10,837 bases of DNA from contig JAYTEX010000243.1 in NCBI GenBank assembly GCA_043734785.1, positions 1 to 10,837 of the forward strand, written 5' to 3'. Origin of the DNA: CAIKBL01 sp043734785 (lineage in GTDB: Bacteria > Pseudomonadota > Gammaproteobacteria > Ga0077536). Positions within the stretch are counted from its first letter, which is position 1. Each line of letters begins with the position of its first letter. Below the pieces are notes generated by a model that saw nothing but the letters and a program-made list of their open reading frames with translations, searched no databases and was not told where the DNA came from. The position numbers and the translations under genes are program-made. Shown one piece after another: positions 1-5,951 of this stretch.

Positions 1-418
1 CAATCCGACGATCCTCGGTGCGACCCCTCAATTCGGTTTGCCGGGGGTGTTACCGCTTAATCTCACCGATGGCAATAGCCTCGAAACAAGTCTGAGTTCA
101 CAGCACGCGTTCAAAGGGAAAAGTGCGACGGCCCAGCGCAATAGCCTGACGGGAGATATCACAGTAACCATCGCGGATGTGTTCCCGAACGGCAATCTGA
201 TGGTCCGCGGTGAGAAGCGCATCAATCTCAACGCTGGCAACGAATACGTGAAGATTTCAGGCATTGTGCGGCCCATCGACATCCAGGCCAATAACACGGT
301 GCTATCGACCAAGGTGGCGGATGCGACGATCGTCTACAACGGCGAGGGCGCAGAAGCAGATTCAAGCAAAATCGGCTGGCTAGCGCGCTTCTTCATCAGC
401 TCGCTGTTACCGTTCTAA
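1..418 (+). CDS. flgH: Flagellar L-ring protein FlgH (3' part, cut by window start)
   Basis: FlgH is the outer-membrane lipoprotein that forms the L ring around the flagellar rod. The reading frame is open from base 2, so the gene starts upstream of the window; the lipoprotein signal and lipobox are not visible. About 138 C-terminal residues are present. They carry the conserved FlgH landmarks: an F-K-G-K-S-A-T-A-Q-R-N-S-L segment followed by T-V-T-I-A-D-V-F-P-N-G-N-L, then V-R-G-E-K, the stretch I-S-G-I-V-R-P-I-D-I ending in N-N-T-V-L-S-T, V-A-D-A, and the terminal G-W-L-A-R-F-F. The TTG at 38 is internal and is not the start. The stop is 10 bp before flgI, in the same operon. Identification is by recalled family motifs and gene order and is very secure. 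Confidence 0.95.
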   Translation, partial: NPTILGATPQFGLPGVLPLNLTDGNSLETSLSSQHAFKGKSATAQRNSLTGDITVTIADVFPNGNLMVRGEKRINLNAGNEYVKISGIVRPIDIQANNTVLSTKVADATIVYNGEGAEADSSKIGWLARFFISSLLPF

Positions 419-428
419 AGGAATTTTC

Positions 429-1544
429 ATGTCCCATGTCATACGCAGCCTTGGTCTTTCTTTTGTCATCAGCGTGATGGCGGTGGTGCCGGCGGCCCGC
501 GCGGAGCGCATAAAAGATCTCGCCACTGTCGCCGGTGTGCGCGATAACCAGTTGGTGGGCTACGGTCTGGTGGTCGGCCTTGATGGTACCGGTGATCAGA
601 CCAGTCAAACGCCTTTTACGATCCAAAGCATCAAGAGCATGTTGACGCAATTGGGCGTGACCATGCCGGAGAACGTGAACCCGCAACTCAAGAACGTGGC
701 GGCGGTCATCGTGCATTCAACCTTGCCGCCGTTCTCCAAAGTCGGTGGCACGATCGATGTCACGGTCTCGTCAATCGGCAATGCCAAGAGTCTGCGCGGC
801 GGTAGTCTCATCATGACGCCTTTAAAAGGGGCCGACGGCGGCGTGTACGCGCTCGCGCAGGGCAATCTCGTGGTCGGTGGATTCGGTGCCGAAACCAAGG
901 ATGGCTCAAGTATCTCGGTCAATGTGCCGAGTGTCGGGCGTATTCCGAATGGCGCCACGGTGGAACGAGAGGTCGTGAGCCCGTTCTTGACGAGTCCCGA
1001 GTTGGTGTTGAACCTCCACGCACCGGATTTCACAACCTCTACTCGTATGGCGCAGGCGATCGATAAGATCCTGGGCGCGGGATCCGCGCATGCGCTGGAT
1101 GGCTCGTCGGTCAGCGTCACCACACCCGTCGATCCCACGCAGCGTACTTCGTTCATGGCGATTGTGGAGAATATCGAACTGGCCCCTGGCGAGGCGCCCG
1201 CGCGGGTGGTCGTCAATTCGCGTACCGGCACGGTGGTAATCGGTCAGAACGTGCACGTGAACGCCGCCGCCGTGACGCACGGCAGTCTCACGGTGACCAT
1301 CTCCAACGATCCCATCGTTAGTCAGCCGCAGCCACTGGCGGGCGGTACAACTGTGGTCGTACCCAATTCCCAGATTGATGTGAAGCAGGAAAAGCACCGC
1401 ATGTTCCTGTTCAATCCCGGGGTCTCGCTGAGTGACATCGTAGAGGCCGTCAACAATGTCGGGGCCGCGCCAGGCGATCTGGTGGCGATCCTCGAAGCGC
1501 TCAAGCAGGCGGGTGCGTTAAGGGCCGAATTGATCGTCATTTGA
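429..1544 (+). CDS. flgI: Flagellar P-ring protein precursor FlgI
   Basis: FlgI assembles the P ring in the peptidoglycan layer, which with the L ring acts as a bushing for the rod. The 371-residue length is typical of the family. Residues 1-25 form a Sec signal peptide: a basic N-end, a hydrophobic core, and A-R-A before a probable cleavage ahead of Glu26. The mature protein opens with the characteristic E-R-I-K-D-L-A-x-V-x-G-V-R-x-N-Q-L-x-G-Y-G-L-V-V-G-L-x-G-T-G-D signature. The C-terminal half holds S-R-T-G-T-V-V-I-G and V-V-V-P-N-S-Q-I-D-V. An AAGGA ribosome binding site at 418-422 lies 6 bp before ATG 429, which supports this start. It follows flgH by 10 bp, as in most proteobacterial flagellar operons. 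Confidence 0.97.
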   Translation: MSHVIRSLGLSFVISVMAVVPAARAERIKDLATVAGVRDNQLVGYGLVVGLDGTGDQTSQTPFTIQSIKSMLTQLGVTMPENVNPQLKNVAAVIVHSTLPPFSKVGGTIDVTVSSIGNAKSLRGGSLIMTPLKGADGGVYALAQGNLVVGGFGAETKDGSSISVNVPSVGRIPNGATVEREVVSPFLTSPELVLNLHAPDFTTSTRMAQAIDKILGAGSAHALDGSSVSVTTPVDPTQRTSFMAIVENIELAPGEAPARVVVNSRTGTVVIGQNVHVNAAAVTHGSLTVTISNDPIVSQPQPLAGGTTVVVPNSQIDVKQEKHRMFLFNPGVSLSDIVEAVNNVGAAPGDLVAILEALKQAGALRAELIVI

Positions 1545-1567
1545 GGAGTGACTTTTAAACCCCATCG

Positions 1568-1618
1568 GTCCAGGCAGGCGGCAATTCCTGGACGTTTTGC
1601 TGGCAACCCATTGCCGCC
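1568..1618 (+). other. Overlapping inverted repeats with H-type pseudoknot topology
   Basis: Stem 1 is GTCCAGG (1568-1574) with CCTGGAC (1587-1593), seven perfect pairs around a 12-nt loop. Stem 2 is GGCGGCAAT (1577-1585) with ATTGCCGCC (1610-1618), nine perfect pairs. The 5' arm of stem 2 lies inside the loop of stem 1, which is the layout of an H-type pseudoknot with connecting loops of 2, 1 and 16 nt. A competing hairpin can form from TGGCAA (1601-1606) with TTGCCG (1611-1616), extended by TTTTG (1595-1599) with CAAAA (1621-1625), followed after 5 nt by T6. It matches no riboswitch class I know. Chance pairing in a GC-rich spacer remains possible. Confidence 0.35.
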
Positions 1619-1713
1619 GACAAAAGCACCTTTTTTCGCGATCGAGCGCTTGCATGTGAAATGCGTCACGGCCGCCCGGTCCTAAGGACCCTCCGCGGGC
1701 TATTTAACAACCT

Positions 1714-1729
1714 TGGCATCGACTGTGCA
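1714..1729 (+). promoter_or_regulatory. Candidate sigma-54 (-24/-12) promoter for flgJKL
   Basis: TGGCAT at 1714-1719 and TGTGCA at 1724-1729 match the sigma-54 consensus TGGCAY-N5-TTGCA with one mismatch in the -12 element. The invariant GG (1715-1716) and GC (1727-1728) are separated by exactly 10 nt, as required. Transcription would start near 1740, about 26 bp before the flgJ ATG. Sigma-54 with a FleQ/FlrC-type activator drives rod, ring and hook genes in several polarly flagellated gammaproteobacteria, so the function fits the gene. The 13-bp dyad at 1678-1690 just upstream could be an activator site, but nothing in the sequence proves it. Confidence 0.6.
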
Positions 1730-1765
1730 TTGAACCAAGCAATCGACGCCCGAGTTTTTTAATCC

Positions 1766-2704
1766 ATGACCACCGCTGCCGCCACGAGCTACACCGACTT
1801 CAGCCGCTTTGCCGGGCTGCGGACGCAGGCGCATGAGAATTCCACGGCAGCGCTGGCCAAGGTGGCCCAGGAATTTGAGGCGCTGTTTATTCAGATGATG
1901 TTGAAAGCGGCGCGGGACGCCACCCCAGCAGACAGCGAATTCAACACCCACGAAGCCCAGTTGTATCGCGAGATGTTCGATAATCAAATCGCGCTTAACA
2001 TGGCGGGCGAAGGCCGCCTCGGTTTCGCCGAGATGCTGCGCCGGCAGATCCCGCAGGCGGCGGCAGTCAATGACGGGCCCGTCGAGCTCAAGCTGCCTGA
2101 ACGCCGGCTGTTTCCTGAAACTACCCGTGCCTATGCACCGGCGCCCGAGCCTGTGGTGGCGGACGAAATGGTGGATATCTCAAGTTGGCAGGCACGCGTG
2201 ACGAATCGCTCGTTTGCCGATCATGCGCGAGCGTTCGCGGCCAGGCTCCTAACGGATGCTAAACGCGCCGCCGACAAGCTCGGGACCACACCTGAAATCC
2301 TGGTGGCCCAGGCCGCGCTAGAGACGGGTTGGGGACGACACGTGATGTCCGGCCAGGATGGACGCAGTTCGCACAACCTGTTCGGGATCAAAGCAGACCC
2401 GAGTTGGGAAGGTAGCACCGTGAATCGACGGACCCTCGAGGTTTACGCTGGCCGACCGGTGCGCGTGAATGCGGCGTTCCGTGCTTACGAAGATTTCGGC
2501 GCGGCCTTCGACGACTACGCGCGCTTCATTCAAGAAAACCCGCGTTATCAACACGCGTTGGCACGGGCGGAGGATCCGCGCGCCTATGTGCAGGCGCTGC
2601 AAAGCGCTGGGTACGCCACTGATCCCCAGTACGCGCGCAAGATTTTGCAGATTCACGACCAGATCGCGGGGCTTGCACCGCCCGCGATCCCAACGGAGCA
2701 ATAA
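1766..2704 (+). CDS. flgJ: Flagellar rod-cap protein FlgJ with peptidoglycan hydrolase domain
   Basis: FlgJ caps the growing rod in the periplasm and cuts peptidoglycan so the rod can pass. At 312 residues it has the two-domain form typical of beta- and gammaproteobacteria. Residues about 28-95 are the rod-binding domain (A-x-E-F-E-A-L-F-I-Q-M-M-L-K-A-A-R, then Y-R-E-M-F-D-N-Q). A linker rich in Pro, Ala and Glu runs to about 140, and residues about 145-300 are a glucosaminidase/muramidase domain. It contains A-Q-A-A-L-E-T-G-W-G with the likely catalytic Glu186, N-L-F-G-I-K-A-D at 204-211, and an Asp pair at 249-250 near the second acidic site of Salmonella FlgJ. ATG 1766 is preceded at once by an in-frame TAA, so no earlier start exists. 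Its ribosome binding site is poor (GAG at 1752-1754, then T6), unlike its neighbours. Confidence 0.95.
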   Translation: MTTAAATSYTDFSRFAGLRTQAHENSTAALAKVAQEFEALFIQMMLKAARDATPADSEFNTHEAQLYREMFDNQIALNMAGEGRLGFAEMLRRQIPQAAAVNDGPVELKLPERRLFPETTRAYAPAPEPVVADEMVDISSWQARVTNRSFADHARAFAARLLTDAKRAADKLGTTPEILVAQAALETGWGRHVMSGQDGRSSHNLFGIKADPSWEGSTVNRRTLEVYAGRPVRVNAAFRAYEDFGAAFDDYARFIQENPRYQHALARAEDPRAYVQALQSAGYATDPQYARKILQIHDQIAGLAPPAIPTEQ

Positions 2705-2707
2705 GCA

Positions 2708-4588
2708 ATGCCAGGCGCGTTCGATATCGGGGTGTCGGCGCTGCTCGCCAGCCAGCGGCAGCTCAGCACGACCAGCCATAATATTGCGAACATCAATACC
2801 GAGGGGTACTCGCGACAGAAAGTCGCACTGGAACAGCGGCCGCCGCAGTTCGTGGGCGTCGGCTTTCTGGGCAAGGGCGTGGACGTTTCCACCATTACGC
2901 GCAGTGTCAGTGATTTTCTGAATGTTCAATTGCGCAATAACGCGGCCGGTGAAGCACGTTCGGCCATCTTCGGGAAACTTACTGATCAGGTCGATGCCTT
3001 GATCAGTGATGGCACCTTCGGAGCCGCGCTGGAGCGCTATTTCTCTTCCCTGCAGGATGTGAATAACAACCCGTCATCCACCCCGGCGCGCGAAGTATTC
3101 CTGACCACCGCGAAAACGCTTACTGATCGCTTCCAGGATCTCGATACGCGCTTCAGTGTGTTGAATGAGAACGTCAACCGGGAGATCGCGCAACGCGTCA
3201 CGCAGGTCAATTCCTATACTGCCGCGCTTGCAAGTCTCAATCGGGATATCGTGCAGGCTTTTGGGGTATCCCAGGGGCAACCGCCGAATGATCTCCTCGA
3301 CCAGCGCGATCGTCTGCTGCAGGAGATGTCGCGGACTGTCAATATCTCTACGCTCGAGCAAACGGATGGGGCGGTGAACGTGTTCATCGGCAACGGCCAG
3401 TTACTGGTGGCTGGCGGGACCAGTATCCCGCTGGTGGCGACGCCAAACCCGCTCGATGGAGGGCGCACCGAAGTCAGCTTGGGGAGCGGGGGGGGTACCA
3501 GCGTGATCAGCGATGCTTTCACGAATGGCGAACTCGCCGGGATCCTCGCGTTCCGTGACGAGCTGCTGGATCCCAGCCGAAATTCGATCGGTCGACTCGC
3601 GGCGGCGTTCAGTATCACGATGAACGCGCAACATCGCGCCGGATTGGACTTGCAAGGGGCGCTCGGTGGCAATCTGTTTGCGCTCGGCAGCGCGACAGTC
3701 AATGCGGCAGTGGGCAATACGGGCACCCTTACGATGGCACTGGACCCTAATGCGCTCAGCAGCCTGACCGACTCCAACTACCAGCTCGTGCATAACGGCA
3801 CCAATTTCATCCTCACCCGTTTGACGGACGGCACCCAGCAGAGCTTAATCGGCGCAGGACCCTTCGCGGTCGAAGGCGTCACCCTCACGCTCGGCAGCGC
3901 GCCGGCTGCCGGCGATCAATATCTGCTGCAGCCGAGTCGCTTCCTGGCGCGCGGAATGACTACCCAGATCACCGATCCGCTCAAGCTTGCGCTGGCGAGT
4001 CCTGTTAAATCGAGCGCCGCGCTGACCAACATCGGCGCGGCGCAGATCGGCGCCCCGCAGATTCTGGATGCGACCCAGGTGAGTTTGCTCACGCCGGTCC
4101 AGATTGTGTTCGCGAATCCGCCCAGCAGTTTTCAGATCAACGGCGTCGGGCCGCTCATTCCGTATACGAGCGGTGCGAATATCGACCTCAATGGTTGGCG
4201 GATCCAGTTAACGGGCCCCGCGAATGCCGGAGATACCTTTCGAGTCGATCCGAACACCAATGGCCGAGGCGATAACCGCAATGGGCTTGCGCTGTCGACT
4301 CTGCGCACCACGGAAATTCTGGTGGGGGGTACCGCAAGTTATCAGGACGGTTACAGCCAGCTGGTCGGGCGCGTGGGATCGCGCGCGCAGCAGGCGCAGA
4401 TTAGTCGCGATGCCCTCAAAGTGCAGCGTGAAAACGCGGAAGCGGCGCGTGATGCAGTCTCGGCGGTGAATCTGGATGAGGAGGCCGCCAACTTGATTCG
4501 CTTTCAGCAAGCGTTTCAGGCCGCAGCGCAAATCATCCAGGTGACGAACGAAACCTTTAACGCGTTGTTGCAAGCAGTGAGGTCGTGA
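2708..4588 (+). CDS. flgK: Flagellar hook-associated protein 1 (FlgK)
   Basis: FlgK is the first of two junction proteins joining hook to filament; it is exported by the flagellar type III apparatus and has no cleaved signal. The N-terminal axial domain shows the family signature N-I-A-N-I-N-T-E-G-Y-S-R-Q (residues 25-37). The C-terminal helix, residues 585-626, reads S-A-V-N-L-D-E-E-A-A-N-L-I-R-F-Q-Q-A-F-Q-A-A-A-Q and ends in L-L-Q-A-V. At 626 residues it is longer than the 547-residue E. coli protein. The extra length is in the surface-exposed centre, which holds two related beta-rich modules (about 355-412 and 463-515), each ending in G-D followed by a short hydrophobic strand and Pro. GGAG at 2695-2698 precedes ATG 2708, which lies 3 bp after the flgJ stop. 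Confidence 0.97.
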   Translation: MPGAFDIGVSALLASQRQLSTTSHNIANINTEGYSRQKVALEQRPPQFVGVGFLGKGVDVSTITRSVSDFLNVQLRNNAAGEARSAIFGKLTDQVDALISDGTFGAALERYFSSLQDVNNNPSSTPAREVFLTTAKTLTDRFQDLDTRFSVLNENVNREIAQRVTQVNSYTAALASLNRDIVQAFGVSQGQPPNDLLDQRDRLLQEMSRTVNISTLEQTDGAVNVFIGNGQLLVAGGTSIPLVATPNPLDGGRTEVSLGSGGGTSVISDAFTNGELAGILAFRDELLDPSRNSIGRLAAAFSITMNAQHRAGLDLQGALGGNLFALGSATVNAAVGNTGTLTMALDPNALSSLTDSNYQLVHNGTNFILTRLTDGTQQSLIGAGPFAVEGVTLTLGSAPAAGDQYLLQPSRFLARGMTTQITDPLKLALASPVKSSAALTNIGAAQIGAPQILDATQVSLLTPVQIVFANPPSSFQINGVGPLIPYTSGANIDLNGWRIQLTGPANAGDTFRVDPNTNGRGDNRNGLALSTLRTTEILVGGTASYQDGYSQLVGRVGSRAQQAQISRDALKVQRENAEAARDAVSAVNLDEEAANLIRFQQAFQAAAQIIQVTNETFNALLQAVRS

Positions 4589-5793
4589 TGCGAGTCACCA
4601 ACAACCAGATTTTTTCCCGCTCGCTGAATGGCGTGCTGAGTCTGCAGGAAGACATTCAAAAGTATCAGCTACAGGTTGCGACCGGCAAGCGCATCCAGAA
4701 GGCGGCGGACGATCCCGTGGCCGCCGCGCAGTCCCTAGATCTGGGCGAGCGCCTGGGCGCGTTAAAGCAGTACGACCGTAACGCCAATCTCGCCACCTTG
4801 CGTTTGTCCGAACAGGAAAGTTCGATCGAGAGCACGCAGAATACCCTGCAGCGTGTGCGCGAGCTGATTCTGCAGGCTAAGAATCGAGCGATGACGACTG
4901 CCGATCGTCGTTTTATCGCCGCCGAAGTCGGCGAGCGTCTGAACGAAGTGCTTAATCTTGGTAATAAGCGCAACTCGAGCAACGAATACATCTTCGCTGG
5001 TACGGCCGTCGATACCGTGCCGTTTACCACCAATGCTGCCGGCACCGTGCTTTTTAACGGAAATCAGAACGTGCGCGAACTCGAGATCGCCGAAGGGCGC
5101 ACCATCGGCGAAGGCATGTCCGGGGCTGCGGTATTCATGGCGATCCGGAATGGTAACGGCACCTTTGTGACCAATCTCAGCGCGTCAAATACCGGTACCG
5201 GCCGGGTCATTAACGATAACGTCACGGACATTACCGCCGTTACGACGGATTCCTTCCGCGTGGTCTTCACGGCCCCGAACACCTACGATCTCATCAATGA
5301 CACGAGTGGCACCACAGTGCAAACCGCCCAGACCTACACGGATGGGACCGCGCTTGCGTTCAACGGGGTCTCGGTCGCGATCACGGGTGCACCTGCGGTA
5401 GGCGACGCATTCCTGATCGGCCCAAGTCAGCATCAATCCGTGTTCGCAACGATTGCCAAGGCCCGGCAAGAGATGTCGGTTGACTTGGTGAGCGCCGAAC
5501 TCAGCGCGAAGTTCTCGTTCAATCTCGATCGCGCCCTGGGTGACATTGATCTCGCGATGGATAGTCTGAATTCAATCCGCGCGCAGATCGGCGCTCGTCA
5601 AAATGCGCTCGAGTCGCAGACCACGACCAACGCCGATGTCAGTGTGCAACTCGAGACCATTAAGTCTCAGCTTGAGGACGTCAACTTGGTGGAAGCGATC
5701 AGTCGTCTCGCACGCCAGACCCAAGTGCTGGAAGCAGCACAGCAGGCGTTTGTTCGAGTACAGGGTCTGTCTTTGTTCAATTTTCTCAGATAG
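4588..5793 (+). CDS. flgL: Flagellar hook-associated protein 3 (FlgL)
   Basis: FlgL is the second hook-filament junction protein, sitting between FlgK and flagellin. The N-terminus M-R-V-T-N-N-Q-I-F, the early segment G-K-R-I-Q-K-A-A-D-D-P-V-A-A, N-E-Y-I-F-A-G-T, and the C-terminus F-V-R-V-Q-G-L-S-L-F-N-F-L are characteristic. I start it at ATG 4588, giving 401 residues, rather than the GTG three bases earlier: the flgK stop overlaps this ATG (TGATG, translational coupling) and GAGG at 4579-4582 sits at a usable 5-bp distance only from the ATG. It is longer than the roughly 317-residue E. coli FlgL because of a central insert. Residues about 222-281 resemble the two central modules of FlgK. 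It is the last flagellar gene in the window. Confidence 0.97.
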   Translation: MRVTNNQIFSRSLNGVLSLQEDIQKYQLQVATGKRIQKAADDPVAAAQSLDLGERLGALKQYDRNANLATLRLSEQESSIESTQNTLQRVRELILQAKNRAMTTADRRFIAAEVGERLNEVLNLGNKRNSSNEYIFAGTAVDTVPFTTNAAGTVLFNGNQNVRELEIAEGRTIGEGMSGAAVFMAIRNGNGTFVTNLSASNTGTGRVINDNVTDITAVTTDSFRVVFTAPNTYDLINDTSGTTVQTAQTYTDGTALAFNGVSVAITGAPAVGDAFLIGPSQHQSVFATIAKARQEMSVDLVSAELSAKFSFNLDRALGDIDLAMDSLNSIRAQIGARQNALESQTTTNADVSVQLETIKSQLEDVNLVEAISRLARQTQVLEAAQQAFVRVQGLSLFNFLR

Positions 5794-5951
5794 CGCCTCA
5801 TCACAGACAGGGATAACAGCACTGGAAAACCGGATCGCGGAATGAGCGATTCACTAAGAGGCTTAGCACGACAGACCAAAGTTTTGTCAACGCGAACTAT
5901 CACAAGACTCCGTACTAACCCAGCAAGCCGCCACACGTCCGAAACGCCGTC
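5794..5951 (+). other. Convergent spacer between flgL and the LAL regulator gene
   Basis: Transcription from flgL and from the regulator gene converges on these 158 bp. A small hairpin, CTAAG-AGG-CTTAG (5854-5866), is present without a following T run on either strand, so I do not call a terminator. From about 5863 to 5886 the sequence encodes L-A-R-Q-T-K-V-L in one frame, close to L-A-R-Q-T-Q-V-L near the end of FlgL (about 5707-5730), with synonymous codon differences. This may be a decayed partial copy of the flgL 3' end or chance. No intact gene is visible. Confidence 0.4.

Larger units (their letters stand above)
1545..1765 (+). other. Unusually long flgI-flgJ intergenic region
   Basis: This 221-bp spacer interrupts an otherwise tight operon. 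It holds, in order: a GAGGAG at 1543-1548 overlapping the flgI stop, with no usable start at the right distance; overlapping inverted repeats between 1568 and 1625 (described separately); a T6 run at 1631-1636; a 13-bp dyad at 1678-1690 (GGTCCT-A-AGGACC); and a sigma-54 promoter match at 1714-1729. No convincing coding frame lies inside. A 45-codon frame from GTG 1548 has its Shine-Dalgarno sequence overlapping the start codon and resembles nothing I know. The region could regulate or separate expression of flgJKL from the upstream ring genes; that is inference. Confidence 0.6.

Noticed and set aside
605..1231. 208-codon open frame on the - strand
   Set aside because: Antisense to flgI, which has a full-length conserved product; this is a shadow of GC-rich codon use.
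1548..1685. 45-codon frame from GTG in the flgI-flgJ gap
   Set aside because: The only Shine-Dalgarno sequence overlaps the start codon itself, and the product resembles nothing known.
4585..4587. GTG as the flgL start codon
   Set aside because: It is only 2 bp from GAGG, and the next codon, ATG 4588, gives the family's usual N-terminus.
5854..5888. Possible terminator after flgL
   Set aside because: The stem is only 5 bp and no T run follows on either strand; a second GACA/TGTC pairing is too short.
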